Below, one piece after another: positions 24,660 to 33,805 of a stretch of DNA of 59,088 nucleotides. Below the pieces are notes generated by a model, which did not search any database, was not told the origin of the DNA, and was given only the letters and a program-made list of their open reading frames with translations. The DNA is from CANKHA01 sp035652315 (GTDB taxonomy: Bacteria; Pseudomonadota; Alphaproteobacteria; Rhizobiales; Xanthobacteraceae), in the NCBI GenBank assembly GCA_035652315.1, contig DASREA010000051.1, positions 1 to 59,088 on the forward strand. The letters are read 5' to 3'. Position 1 is the first letter of the stretch; each line of letters begins with the position of its first letter. A program made the position numbers and the translations under genes.

Positions 24660-25829
24660 ATGCGCGGGACACCGCTTGCCGCCGCGGCGCTGGCTGCATT
24701 TTTGGCCGCTGCGGCTCAGGCCCAGACCAAATCCGTCAAGATCGGCTTCGTCAGCACGTTCAGCGGGCCCACCGCCGTGATCGGCAACGACATGCGAAAC
24801 TCGTTCGAACTCGCCCTCGATCATCTCGGGCGCAAGATCGGCGGCATGCCGGTGCAGGTGATCTACGAAGACGACCAGCAGAAACCGGAAGTCGGACGGC
24901 AGAAGACGCAAAAGCTGATCGAGTCGGACAAGGTCGATTTCCTCGTCGGCTATATCTGGTCGAACGTGCTGCTGGCCTCGCTCAAGCCCGCTGTCGATTC
25001 GAAAACCTTCCTCATCACCGCCAATGCCGGCCCGAGCCAGCTCGCCGGCGAGCTGTGTTCGCCTTACGTTTTTTCGACCTCGTGGCAGAACGACCAGACG
25101 CCGGCGGCGATGGGCATCTACATGAATCAGCGCGGCGTGAAGAGCGCCTTCCTCATGGGACCGAATTACGCGGCGGGCAAGGACATGCTGGCCGGCCTGA
25201 AATCGACCTTCAAGGGTCGGATTGCCGGCGAGGAATATACCAAATGGCCGGACCAGCTCGACTTCTCCGCCGAGCTCACCAAGGCCCGCGCCGCCAAGCC
25301 CGACGCGGTGTTCGTCTTCTATCCTGGCGCCGCCGGCGTGCAGTTTCTCAATCAATACGGACAGATGGGGCTGAGAGGACAGATCCCGCTCTACACCGCT
25401 TTCACCATCGACGAGACCACATTGCCGCGGCAAAAGGAACTGGCGCTCGGCGTTCCCGGCGCGCAGCAATGGGTCAACGATTTGCCCAACGCCGAAAACA
25501 AAAAATACGTCGCCGACTACAAGAGCAAATACAAGATGGCGCCTTCCTTTTACGGGGCGCAAACCTATGACGCGGCCAATTTGATCGATGCGGCGCTGAC
25601 CGCGGTCAAAGGCGATATCGCCGATAAGGAGGGCATGCGGCGGGCGATGGAGCGCGCCGAATTCAAATCGGTGCGCGGCGCGTTCAAATACGGCAACAAC
25701 CACATGCCGATCCAGAATTTCTATCTGCAGGATGTGGTCAAACAGGGCGACGATTACGTGCTCATAACGAAAGCTACCATCGTCGAAAACAGCCAGGACC
25801 GCTTCCACGACCGTTGCCCGATGCGATGA
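24660..25829 (+). CDS. Branched-chain amino-acid-type ABC transporter binding protein
   Basis: This 389-residue periplasmic binding protein of the Peripla_BP_6 (LivK-like) family has a signal peptide ending at AAAQAQ and a mature part starting KSVKIGFVSTFSGPTAVIG. The ATG at 24660 is chosen because AAAGGA lies at good spacing; a GTG directly before it is an alternative. It heads a complete five-gene transporter set (livH, livM, livG and livF follow). In this context the ligand is more likely an aromatic or other carboxylate than leucine, as many LivK-like proteins near catabolic genes bind aromatic acids, but this is inference. Confidence 0.88.
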   Translation: MRGTPLAAAALAAFLAAAAQAQTKSVKIGFVSTFSGPTAVIGNDMRNSFELALDHLGRKIGGMPVQVIYEDDQQKPEVGRQKTQKLIESDKVDFLVGYIWSNVLLASLKPAVDSKTFLITANAGPSQLAGELCSPYVFSTSWQNDQTPAAMGIYMNQRGVKSAFLMGPNYAAGKDMLAGLKSTFKGRIAGEEYTKWPDQLDFSAELTKARAAKPDAVFVFYPGAAGVQFLNQYGQMGLRGQIPLYTAFTIDETTLPRQKELALGVPGAQQWVNDLPNAENKKYVADYKSKYKMAPSFYGAQTYDAANLIDAALTAVKGDIADKEGMRRAMERAEFKSVRGAFKYGNNHMPIQNFYLQDVVKQGDDYVLITKATIVENSQDRFHDRCPMR

Positions 25830-25894
25830 CCCGGTAGCGGGGCGATCGCACGCGCGCGAGGACGAAGGGGAGGGCGGGCGCCGCCGCGCTGGCC

Positions 25895-26812
25895 ATGCTG
25901 ATTTTCACCGAGCAATGCCTCAACGGCCTGCAATTCGGCCTCCTGCTGTTCCTGCTCGCAGCGGGCTTGACGCTGATTTTCGGCATCATGGATCTGGTGA
26001 ATCTGGCGCACGGCTCGCTTTATATGATGGGGGCTTATTTCGCGGCGAGCCTCAGCGCTCTTACGGGCAGCCTCTTGCTCGGCGCCGCGCTGGCGCTCGC
26101 CGCGACGCTGCTTGTCGGCATAGCCATCGAGGTCGTGGTCATGCGGCGGCTTTACGGCCGCGATCACCTCGACCACCTGCTCGCCACTTTCGGCTTGATT
26201 CTGTTTTTCAATGAGCTGGTGCGGCTGCTCTGGGGTCCGGCGGCATTAAGTGTGCCGTTGCCGGATTGGCTGAATCGGCCGATCGAGATCCTGCCCGGCT
26301 TTTTTTACTCGGCTTACCGCCTCAGCATCATCGTCGTGTCGCTGGCCACGGCCCTTCTTCTTTATTTATTGGTGATGCGCACGCGTATCGGCATGCTGAT
26401 CCGCGCCGGGGCCACGAACCGGGAAATGCTGGGCGCGCTCGGCGTCAATGTCCGCCTGCTCTTCACCTTCGTCTTCGGCGTCGGCGCGGCGCTGGCCGGC
26501 CTTGCCGGCGTTATGCAGGCTCCGACGCTCACGGCGTTTACCGGAATGGGCGAGAACATCCTTATCCTCGCCTTCGTCGTCATCGTCATTGGCGGTATCG
26601 GATCGATCCGCGGCGCGCTGATGGCGTCGCTCTTTATCGGCCTCGCGGACACGCTGGGCCGCGCCTACCTGCCTGACGTCCTGGCGCATATGCTCGGCCC
26701 CGCCGCCGCGGCAACCGTCGTCCCGGCGCTATCGTCCATGCTGGTCTATCTGCTGATGGCGATGGTTTTGCTGCTGCGGCCCAGGGGGCTGTTTCCGGCC
26801 GCGGGCCAATGA
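25895..26812 (+). CDS. livH: LivH-type ABC transporter permease
   Basis: This 305-residue inner-membrane permease of the branched-chain amino-acid transporter family has about eight hydrophobic helices. Family segments are FGIMDLVNLAHGSLYMMGAY near the N-terminus and the GATNREMLGALGVNV loop that contacts the ATPase. It is the first permease gene after the binding-protein gene (65 bp gap) and overlaps the next by 4 bp (ATGA). The nearest Shine-Dalgarno-like sequence is about 20 nt upstream of the ATG, so the start is slightly uncertain. Confidence 0.88.
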   Translation: MLIFTEQCLNGLQFGLLLFLLAAGLTLIFGIMDLVNLAHGSLYMMGAYFAASLSALTGSLLLGAALALAATLLVGIAIEVVVMRRLYGRDHLDHLLATFGLILFFNELVRLLWGPAALSVPLPDWLNRPIEILPGFFYSAYRLSIIVVSLATALLLYLLVMRTRIGMLIRAGATNREMLGALGVNVRLLFTFVFGVGAALAGLAGVMQAPTLTAFTGMGENILILAFVVIVIGGIGSIRGALMASLFIGLADTLGRAYLPDVLAHMLGPAAAATVVPALSSMLVYLLMAMVLLLRPRGLFPAAGQ

Positions 26813-27759
26813 AGCTTCGGCCGCTATCCCTTGGCAATGCCGTGGCGGCGGCGCTGATCGCATTCCTCCTCCTTTTGCCGATCTATTGCGGATTCGCCGG
26901 CGACGTCTTTCTGCTTACGCTGTTCACGCGCATTCTCATCCTTGCCTTGGCCGCGACGAGTTTGAATCTGATCATGGGTTTCGGCGGCATGCCGAGCTTC
27001 GGTCACGCGGCTTTTTTGGGGATCGGCGGCTACGCGGTCGGCATCCTCGCCGCCGAAGGCATCGTCTCGGGCTTCGTGCAATGGCCGGTGGCGGTCGGCG
27101 TTTCGGCGCTGTTCGCCTTCGTCGCCGGCGCACTGGCGTTGCGCACGCGCGGCGTCCATTTCATCATGATCACGCTCGCCTTCGGGCAGATGGCTTATTA
27201 CGTCGCTTCCAGCCTCGCCGGTTATGGCGGCGACGACGGTCTCACCATCGATCGGCGCAGCCAGTTCGGCGGGGGACTCGATCTCTCCAACCGCGCCGGC
27301 TTCTATTACCTCTGTCTCGCGCTGTTGCTGGGCGGCGTTTATCTCGTGCACCGGCTGGTCAATTCGCGCTTCGGATGGGTGCTTCGTGGCGCGCGCTCGA
27401 ACGAGCGGCGCATGCGCTCGATCGGCTTTCCGACATACCGCTACCGGCTGACCTGCTTTGTCATTGCCGGCGCGATGTGCGGCCTTGCCGGCGTGCTGCT
27501 CGCCAATTTCAGCGAATTCATCAGTCCGGCGGCGATGTATTGGACGCGCTCGGGCGATCTCATTGTCATGGTCGTGCTCGGTGGCATGGGATCGGCGCTT
27601 GGCCCGGTCATGGGCGCGGTCGCGCTGCTGGTCCTCGAGGAAATGCTTTCGGGCGTTACCGAGCATTGGCAGATCATTCTCGGACCGCTGTTGGTAGCGG
27701 TTGTGCTCTATGCGCGCGGCGGTATCGCCGGAATTCTGGAGACGTTCGAACGTGGCTGA
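26809..27759 (+). CDS. livM: LivM-type ABC transporter permease
   Basis: This 316-residue second permease has the LivM segments LNLIMGFGGMPSFGHAAFLG and VVLGGMGSALGPVMGAVAL. It would pair with LivH to form the membrane pore. No ATP-binding domain is fused, unlike some LivM proteins. Its start overlaps livH by 4 bp and its stop overlaps the livG start by 8 bp, so the set is tightly coupled. Confidence 0.88.
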   Translation: MKLRPLSLGNAVAAALIAFLLLLPIYCGFAGDVFLLTLFTRILILALAATSLNLIMGFGGMPSFGHAAFLGIGGYAVGILAAEGIVSGFVQWPVAVGVSALFAFVAGALALRTRGVHFIMITLAFGQMAYYVASSLAGYGGDDGLTIDRRSQFGGGLDLSNRAGFYYLCLALLLGGVYLVHRLVNSRFGWVLRGARSNERRMRSIGFPTYRYRLTCFVIAGAMCGLAGVLLANFSEFISPAAMYWTRSGDLIVMVVLGGMGSALGPVMGAVALLVLEEMLSGVTEHWQIILGPLLVAVVLYARGGIAGILETFERG

Positions 27760-28522
27760 GCCGCTGTTGCAGATCCAAGGTCTGAGCAAGCGTTTCGGTG
27801 GCGTGGTCGCCGCCGCCGACGTGACGTTCGCGGTCATGCCGGGCGAAATGCATGCGGTGATCGGCCCGAACGGCGCGGGCAAGACCACACTGATCGCGCA
27901 ATTGGCCGGGGAATTGTTGCCGGACTCCGGCGCCATCCGCTTCGCCGGTGCGGATATCACGCGCTGGCCCGCGTGGCGGCGCAGCCGCGCCGGTATCGCG
28001 CGCTCGTTCCAGATCACGTCGCTGTTTCCGGAATTCACGGCGCTCGACAACGTCGCCCTGGCGGTGCAGGCGACGGTCGGCCATTCCTTCCGCTTTTGGC
28101 GCGACGCCCGCGCCGAATCCGCCTTGCGCGCGCCGGCGCGCGCCGCGCTGGCGCGGGTCGGGCTGGCGCACCGCGCCGATGCCGTCGTGGCGCGGCTCAG
28201 CCACGGCGAGCATCGGCAGATCGAGCTTGCCATCGCGCTGGCCGGGCGGCCGCGGCTTCTTCTGCTGGACGAGCCGATGGCCGGGCTCGGGCCGGAGGAA
28301 TCGGCGCGCATGGTGATGCTGCTCGAGGAACTCAAACGCGAATACACCCTGGTCCTGATTGAGCACGACATGGACGCGGTCTTCACGCTGGCCGACCGGA
28401 TCAGCGTGCTGGTTGACGGGCGACTCATTGCCACCGGCACCCCGGACGTCATTCGCGCCGACCCCGATGTGCGCCGCGCTTATCTTGGAGAAGACGACGC
28501 CGAGGGGCTTTCCGATGGCTGA
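27752..28522 (+). CDS. livG: LivG-type ABC transporter ATP-binding protein
   Basis: This 256-residue ATPase starts with GTG at 27752 (VAEPLLQIQGLSKRFGG). Walker A is GPNGAGKTT, the signature is LSHGEHRQIELA and Walker B is LLLLDEPMAGLGPEE, with the switch His in LIEHDMDAVF. The signature HGEH replaces the usual GGQQ, which is common in LivG proteins. Open frame exists 17 codons further upstream inside livM, but it does not match the family. The end overlaps livF by 8 bp. Confidence 0.88.
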   Translation: MAEPLLQIQGLSKRFGGVVAAADVTFAVMPGEMHAVIGPNGAGKTTLIAQLAGELLPDSGAIRFAGADITRWPAWRRSRAGIARSFQITSLFPEFTALDNVALAVQATVGHSFRFWRDARAESALRAPARAALARVGLAHRADAVVARLSHGEHRQIELAIALAGRPRLLLLDEPMAGLGPEESARMVMLLEELKREYTLVLIEHDMDAVFTLADRISVLVDGRLIATGTPDVIRADPDVRRAYLGEDDAEGLSDG

Positions 28523-29228
28523 GCCGCTGCTCGAACTTTCGCATGTCGAAACGCGATACGGCAGCAGCCAAGTGCTGTTCGGCGTATCGCTGACGGTCGG
28601 CGAAGGCGAGATGGTTACGCTGATGGGCCGCAACGGCATGGGCAAAACCACCACCGTGCGCTCGATCATGGGGCTGACGCCGCCGCATGGCGGGTCGCTG
28701 CGCTTCTGCGGCATGGAAATCGGCCGGCTGCCGCCGCATCGTATCGCGCGGCTTGGCCTCGGGCTGGTGCCCGAGGGCCGCCAAGTGTTTCCCAATTTAA
28801 CGGCCAACGAGAATCTGGCGGCGGTTGCCGCAGCCGGGCGCGACGGCACCGATCCGTGGACGATCCCGCGCGTGCATGCGCTATTTCCGCCGCTTGCGTG
28901 GCTTGGCGACCGCCCCGCGATTCAGCTTTCCGGCGGGGAGCAACAGATGCTGGCGATCGGCCGGGCGCTGATGACCAACCCGCGCCTGCTTATTCTGGAC
29001 GAGGCGACGGAAGGCCTCGCCCCCTTGGTCAGGCGCGAGATCTGGCGCTGCCTGGCGGCGATCAAGGCGGCGGGTCTTGCCGTTCTGATCATCGACAAGA
29101 ACGTGCAGGCGCTGCTTCGGCTTGCCGACCGCCACTATCTGATCGAGCGCGGCCGTATGGTCTGGAGCGGATCGTCCGCGCAACTGGCGGCAGCCCCGCA
29201 GATACAGCACCGGTACCTGGGACTCTGA
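28515..29228 (+). CDS. livF: LivF-type ABC transporter ATP-binding protein
   Basis: This 237-residue ATPase is the partner of LivG. Walker A is GRNGMGKTT, the signature LSGGEQQMLAIGRAL and Walker B LLILDEATEGLAP. The switch position reads IIDKNVQALL, with Lys where most ABC ATPases have a His; this is usual for LivF proteins. Start MAEPLLELSHVETRYG at 28515 overlaps the livG stop. It is the last gene of the transporter set; a TadG-like gene follows after 140 bp. Confidence 0.88.
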   Translation: MAEPLLELSHVETRYGSSQVLFGVSLTVGEGEMVTLMGRNGMGKTTTVRSIMGLTPPHGGSLRFCGMEIGRLPPHRIARLGLGLVPEGRQVFPNLTANENLAAVAAAGRDGTDPWTIPRVHALFPPLAWLGDRPAIQLSGGEQQMLAIGRALMTNPRLLILDEATEGLAPLVRREIWRCLAAIKAAGLAVLIIDKNVQALLRLADRHYLIERGRMVWSGSSAQLAAAPQIQHRYLGL

Positions 29229-29368
29229 ACGGCACGTAAAGAAAATCGCTAAGATCCGACTGTTGTGGCTGAAGCGCCGTTAGGAACGGCATGACACGCT
29301 GATCCGGTAATCGCGTCCGGCGACGGGTCCGGTGCCCCCGGATCGCGCCGGCGTTTGCGACAGGTGTC

Positions 29369-30700
29369 ATGCGTATTCGCGCTTACGGTCTCGGTTTGCT
29401 GCGGTCCTTTTTCCGCAAGAAGGACGGCGCAATAGCCATCATCTTCGCGCTTGCCGTCATCCCGATGTTTGCGCTGATGGGCGCTGCGGTGGACTACACG
29501 CACGCAAGCGCGATCCGCTCCGATTTGCAGGCGGCGCTGGACGCGACGGCTTTGATGGCGTCGAAGAACGCCGCAAATTTGAATCAGACCCAGATCAATA
29601 GCGCCGCCGCAGCCTATTTCAATGCGTTGTTCGTTCGCAAGGACGCCAAAACACCCAGCCTGACCGTGACCTATTCGACGACGGGCGGCTCGACGCTGAC
29701 GGTGGCGGGCAATACCTCCATGGCCACCTCGTTCATGAGCATCATGGGCATTTCCCAGATCGATATTTCCGGCACCTCGACCGTAGCCTGGGGCAACAGC
29801 CGTTTGCGCGTGGCGCTTGTGCTCGACGTCACCGGTTCGATGGCCAGCTCAGGGAAGATGACGGCATTGAAGACCGCGGCGAAGAATTTGCTGACGCAAT
29901 TGAAGAATGCGGCCACGGCCGACGGCGACGTCTATGTGTCGATCATCCCCTTCGCCAAGGACGTGAACGTCGGCTCAACCAACTATACGCAAAGCTGGAT
30001 CAGTTGGACCTTGTGGAATGCCGCTAACGGAACATGCAGCAAGTCGTCGTGGCGCAACTCTTATAATACGCAAAGCGATTGTCAAAACGCCGGCGGCAAA
30101 TGGACCGCTGCAAACCACAACACCTGGAACGGTTGCGTCACCGACCGCGACCAGGACTACGACACCACGAATGCCGCGCCGACCACGTCGGTTGCGTCTA
30201 CGTTGTTCCCGGCCGAGCAATACAATGCGTGCCCGGTGACGCTGATGGGACTGAGCTACGACTGGACGGCGCTGAGCAACAAGATCGATTCGCTGCAGCC
30301 TAACGGCGGCACCAATCAGGCTATCGGCCTGCAATGGGGATTCCAGTCGCTGACCAACGCGCCCTTTACGATTCCCGCCAAGGACTCGAATTATACCTAC
30401 AATCAGGTGATCATTCTGCTCAGCGACGGCTTGAACACCCAAGACCGCTGGTACGGCGACGGCACCACCCATTCGACGCAGGTGGACGCGCGCCAGCAAA
30501 TCTTGTGCACCAATGTCAAGGCCGCCGGCATCACGATGTATACCGTGCAGGTGGACACCGACGGCGCGCCGACATCCTCGGTATTGCAACAGTGCGCGAG
30601 TTCGGCGGATAAGTTTTTTCTTTTGACCACGGCCGACCAGATCGTGACGACCTTCGACCAGATCGGCACCAAATTGTCGGCGCTGCGTATCGCCAAGTAG
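29369..30700 (+). CDS. TadG-like pilus-assembly protein with vWA domain
   Basis: This 443-residue protein has an N-terminal prepilin-like TadE/G segment (about 15-45: FRKKDGAIAIIFALAVIPMF, then a hydrophobic helix) and a von Willebrand A domain from about residue 150 (LRVALVLDVTGSMASSGKM with a DxTGS metal site, and later VIILLSDGLNT). The vWA domain contains a loop with several Cys around 215-260. Such proteins are anchored in the membrane and act with Tad/Flp pili in rhizobia. No other tad genes are nearby, so it is an isolated copy. Confidence 0.82.
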   Translation: MRIRAYGLGLLRSFFRKKDGAIAIIFALAVIPMFALMGAAVDYTHASAIRSDLQAALDATALMASKNAANLNQTQINSAAAAYFNALFVRKDAKTPSLTVTYSTTGGSTLTVAGNTSMATSFMSIMGISQIDISGTSTVAWGNSRLRVALVLDVTGSMASSGKMTALKTAAKNLLTQLKNAATADGDVYVSIIPFAKDVNVGSTNYTQSWISWTLWNAANGTCSKSSWRNSYNTQSDCQNAGGKWTAANHNTWNGCVTDRDQDYDTTNAAPTTSVASTLFPAEQYNACPVTLMGLSYDWTALSNKIDSLQPNGGTNQAIGLQWGFQSLTNAPFTIPAKDSNYTYNQVIILLSDGLNTQDRWYGDGTTHSTQVDARQQILCTNVKAAGITMYTVQVDTDGAPTSSVLQQCASSADKFFLLTTADQIVTTFDQIGTKLSALRIAK

Positions 30701-30708
30701 CGCCGCCT

Positions 30709-31512
30709 TTACGCGGGCCAGAGCTTGTGACGTTGGAGGAAATCGCGCACAAGTGCGTCAAAAGCGCCAGGCTCTTCGAGAAAGCAGCAGTGACCCGCGC
30801 CGGCAATAATCTTGTGCTCGGCCTGCGGCAGCAGCGAGGCGGTGCGCATGCCGCCTTTCAGCGCATTGTCGAATTCGCCGTTCACGATCAGCGTCGGGCT
30901 CTTGTAGGCCGGCAGCCGTGGCGTGAGGTCAGAAGCGGTGAGGGCGCCGAATACCTGTGCAATCGATTCCGCGTCCAAGGCGCCACCCCGCTCGACGAAG
31001 CCTTGCAGCAGATAGCGGCCAATCGGGGAGTCGGCCCAGGCCTGAGTGACGCCGTGGCGCAAATGGCCGAGGTGATAAGCGCTTAGTGTGCCGGCGGCCT
31101 GGTGCGCGCGGTAGGCGGCGATGCGGTGCGCAAGCTGCGGCTGCGCTCCGCTGTTGCCGCCGACCAGAATCGCGGCTTTGAAAATTTCAGGACGATCGCA
31201 GGCCAGCATCAGCGCGATTTTCGATCCGATGCTGCAGCCGAGGACGATGGCCTGCGCGGCGACGCCTTCATCGGCGAGGACGCCGAGAACGTCCTTTCCC
31301 ATATCCTCCAGGGAGAACGGCGTCCGCGGTTTCGCCGAGCGGCCCCAGCCGCGCAGGTCAAGCGCTAATGTGGTGAAATGCGCGGAGTAACGCTCGACCT
31401 GATAAAGCCAAAGCTTATGGTCGAAGGGCAGGGCATGGATGAGCACGAGCGGCGGACCCGTTCCGGCCTTCTCATAATAGATGTCGAGGCCATTGGCCCG
31501 GCTCACCGGCAT
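30709..31512 (-). CDS. Alpha/beta hydrolase
   Basis: This 267-residue alpha/beta-hydrolase has the oxyanion-hole region LVLIHALPFDHKLW, nucleophile elbow GCSIGS (Ser), an acid probably in NGEFDNAL and the catalytic His in GAGHCCFLEE. It resembles enol-lactone and ring-cleavage-product hydrolases, but the substrate cannot be fixed. It is divergent from the isochorismatase-like gene at 31563 with only 50 bp between them, and convergent with the TadG-like gene. Confidence 0.85.
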   Translation of the reverse strand: MPVSRANGLDIYYEKAGTGPPLVLIHALPFDHKLWLYQVERYSAHFTTLALDLRGWGRSAKPRTPFSLEDMGKDVLGVLADEGVAAQAIVLGCSIGSKIALMLACDRPEIFKAAILVGGNSGAQPQLAHRIAAYRAHQAAGTLSAYHLGHLRHGVTQAWADSPIGRYLLQGFVERGGALDAESIAQVFGALTASDLTPRLPAYKSPTLIVNGEFDNALKGGMRTASLLPQAEHKIIAGAGHCCFLEEPGAFDALVRDFLQRHKLWPA

Positions 31513-31562
31513 TCGCTAAACCTCCTTTTCACAGGCTCGAATACCCACGCAGGAAGCTTGCC

Positions 31563-32270
31563 ATGGCCGGCGCCGCCGTGCCATGCGGAGGGTGGGAATG
31601 GCGGAGGGGAGACCAGACGGGCATGGCCAGAATATCGCGGCTGGAGAGGAACTTAAGTGCGGCCCGCGCCGGCTTGGTGATGTTCGATACCTTGAACGGC
31701 TATCTGCACCCGGGCGATCCCGCCAAGCAGAAGTTCCTCGCCGAGCGCAACATCCTGCCCAATATGCAGCGGCTTCTCGCGGGCGCACGCAAGGTCGGCA
31801 TGACCGCCTTCTATGCTTGCGGCGCCCACGCGGCGGACGGCTCGGATTCCGTGGCGCGGCTGACCGACACCGACATGGAGCTGAAACCAAAGACCGCGGG
31901 CGAGAAGCCGTTCTTCCCGCGCTTTCATAAAGGGTCGACCGACGCGGAGATCGCGCCGGAGATCGCCCCGGCAGCGGGCGACGTCGTCGTGCCAAAGCAT
32001 CGCTGGAACGCTTTCTACCAGACGGACCTTGAACTTCACTTCCGCGTCCGCGGCATCGAGACCATGATCATCGCCGGCGGCTCGACCGATGTCGGCATCG
32101 CCAGCACGGTTTTCGCCGCCCGCGACATGGACCTCGGCATCGTCGTCATCCGCGACTGCTGCTATTCGGCGCGCGGCAATAACAACGAGTTCTTTCTCGA
32201 TCGTGTCTTTCCGCGAATGGGACGGGTCATGACGGTGGACGAGGCCGTCGCTCTCATGGTGAAGGATTGA
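31563..32270 (+). CDS. Isochorismatase-like protein lacking the catalytic Cys
   Basis: This protein of the isochorismatase-like fold has 235 residues, or 215 if it starts at MARISRLERN (31623). The Asp is present in LVMFDTLNGYL and the Lys in VVVPKHRWNAFYQTDL. In the nucleophile segment, GGSTDVGIASTVFAA, Gly replaces the catalytic Cys. It is cytoplasmic, unlike the exported homologue at 17683, which has Ala at this position. AGGAAG lies 6 nt before the first ATG, whereas GGAGGGGAG lies about 11 nt before the second, so the start is open. The dienelactone hydrolase gene starts 4 bp after its stop, pointing to co-transcription. Confidence 0.82.
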   Translation: MAGAAVPCGGWEWRRGDQTGMARISRLERNLSAARAGLVMFDTLNGYLHPGDPAKQKFLAERNILPNMQRLLAGARKVGMTAFYACGAHAADGSDSVARLTDTDMELKPKTAGEKPFFPRFHKGSTDAEIAPEIAPAAGDVVVPKHRWNAFYQTDLELHFRVRGIETMIIAGGSTDVGIASTVFAARDMDLGIVVIRDCCYSARGNNNEFFLDRVFPRMGRVMTVDEAVALMVKD

Positions 32271-32274
32271 GCGA

Positions 32275-33087
32275 ATGGACGCAAAGTACGGCATTGAAAC
32301 GCAGCAGATCGTTTGCCCCGGCGGCATGCCCGCCTTTATCGCCCGTCCGGCGGCGGCGGGCCGCTATCCCGTCGTCGTCCTGATCCACGAGCGCTACGGC
32401 TTGGTGCGGCACACACTCGATCTGGCGCGGCGCTGCGCGGGCGACGGCTTTGCCGTCATTGCCGGAAACTTCTTTTACAAGCATCCCGATCAGAAGGCGC
32501 TGAACGCCGGTGACGCGCGTTACCCGATCACGGATGCCGAGGCTGTCGAGCACATCAATGACGCGCTCGCGGCGATGGCGAAGAATTCCGCCGCTGACAT
32601 AAACAAGGTGGCGGTCGCCGGCTATTGTCAGACCGGGCGTCATCCGCTGGTTTACGCCGCCAGCAACAAGATCAGTGCCGCCGTGGTCTGGTATGGCGCC
32701 GCCTCCAAGCGCGAATGGGCGGTGAGCGAGACCAATTCGCGGCCGATGGAAGATATCATCGCCGCGGTCGATTGCCCGGTCTTCGGCGCTTTCGGCGGCG
32801 CCGATCACATTATTTCCATCGACGACGTGCGGCGTTTCCGCGATGCGCTGGAGAGGAACAAAAAGAGCTACGACATCCACGTCTATGCCGACGCGCCACA
32901 CGGCTGGCTCAATGACACCATGCCGGGCCGCTACCGGGCGCCGCAGGCGGACGCCGGCTGGGCCGATCAGCAACTTTTCCTCAAGCGCGTGTTTTCCGGC
33001 GAATACAAGCCGGAGCGCGTGATCTGGCGTTTCGACAGCGACATCGGAAGCGATTATGATTTTGCCAAGAACAAGCGGCTGGAGTGA
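32275..33087 (+). CDS. Dienelactone hydrolase family protein
   Basis: This 270-residue protein has the dienelactone-hydrolase triad: Cys in GYCQTGR, Asp in GGADHIIS and His in ADAPHGWLND, plus HERYG, where the Glu interacts with the Cys in the family. Dienelactone hydrolases open lactones formed in chloro- and hydroxy-aromatic degradation, though many family members have other roles. The ATG is 4 bp from the stop of the isochorismatase-like gene. PyrE follows 23 bp later. Confidence 0.87.
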   Translation: MDAKYGIETQQIVCPGGMPAFIARPAAAGRYPVVVLIHERYGLVRHTLDLARRCAGDGFAVIAGNFFYKHPDQKALNAGDARYPITDAEAVEHINDALAAMAKNSAADINKVAVAGYCQTGRHPLVYAASNKISAAVVWYGAASKREWAVSETNSRPMEDIIAAVDCPVFGAFGGADHIISIDDVRRFRDALERNKKSYDIHVYADAPHGWLNDTMPGRYRAPQADAGWADQQLFLKRVFSGEYKPERVIWRFDSDIGSDYDFAKNKRLE

Positions 33088-33110
33088 TGTTGGGCGGATA
33101 GGGCCGGTCG

Positions 33111-33794
33111 ATGATCGCGGATAAGAAAGCAATCGCCGAGAAGACGGCGGAAATGTTGCTCGAGGTCGAAGCGGTGCGCTTCATGGCCGACAAGCCCTTC
33201 ATTTTCACTTCGGGGCGAGCGAGCCCGGTTTATACCGATTGCCGGCGGCTCATTTCCTTTCCGCGGGTGCGACAGGCGTTGATGGACTTCGGCGTCGCGA
33301 CGGTGACGCGCGAAGCCGGCCCCGACGCCTTCGATGCCGTAGCCGGCGGCGAGACGGCGGGCATTCCCTTCGCCGCCTGGATGGCGGAGCGGATGAATCT
33401 GCCGATGCTTTATGTGCGCAAGCAGGCCAAGGGCTTCGGCCGCAACGCGCAGATCGAAGGCAACGTGGTGGAAGGCCAGCGCGTGCTGCTGGTCGAGGAC
33501 ATGACCACCGATGGCGGCAGCAAGGTGAACTTCTGCAAGGCGCTGCGAGCGGCCGGACTGAAGGTCGATCACGTCTTTGTCGTCTTCTTCTACGACATCT
33601 TTCCGGAGAGCAAAAAAATCCTCGGCGATCTCGGCGTCACCCTGCACGCGCTCGCCACCTGGTGGGACGTGCTAGGGGTGGCCAAGAAGAGCGGCAAGTT
33701 CGACGCCGCCAAGCTCGCCGAGGTGGAAAAATTCATGCGCGACCCCAACGGCTGGTCGAAGGCGCATGGCGGCGCGGTGGCGGCGGCCGAGTAG
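33111..33794 (+). CDS. pyrE: Orotate phosphoribosyltransferase
   Basis: This 227-residue enzyme converts orotate and PRPP to OMP in pyrimidine synthesis. Family features are FTSGRASPVYTDCRRLISFP for orotate contact and the PRPP loop VLLVEDMTTDGGSK. The longer form with the tail DPNGWSKAHGG matches the alphaproteobacterial PyrE type. It is a core gene, although it lies directly after two catabolic-type hydrolase genes. It ends 11 bp from the convergent ornithine cyclodeaminase gene. Confidence 0.92.
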   Translation: MIADKKAIAEKTAEMLLEVEAVRFMADKPFIFTSGRASPVYTDCRRLISFPRVRQALMDFGVATVTREAGPDAFDAVAGGETAGIPFAAWMAERMNLPMLYVRKQAKGFGRNAQIEGNVVEGQRVLLVEDMTTDGGSKVNFCKALRAAGLKVDHVFVVFFYDIFPESKKILGDLGVTLHALATWWDVLGVAKKSGKFDAAKLAEVEKFMRDPNGWSKAHGGAVAAAE

Positions 33795-33805
33795 CGGCGC
33801 GTCGC

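Noticed and set aside
26824..28452. A 542-codon open frame on the minus strand
   Set aside because: It is antisense to livM and livG, which carry clear permease and ABC ATPase motifs.
33111..33794. PyrE-like gene as a specialised catabolic phosphoribosyltransferase
   Set aside because: Its length and motifs fit the ordinary alphaproteobacterial PyrE, so its place beside hydrolase genes is probably incidental.
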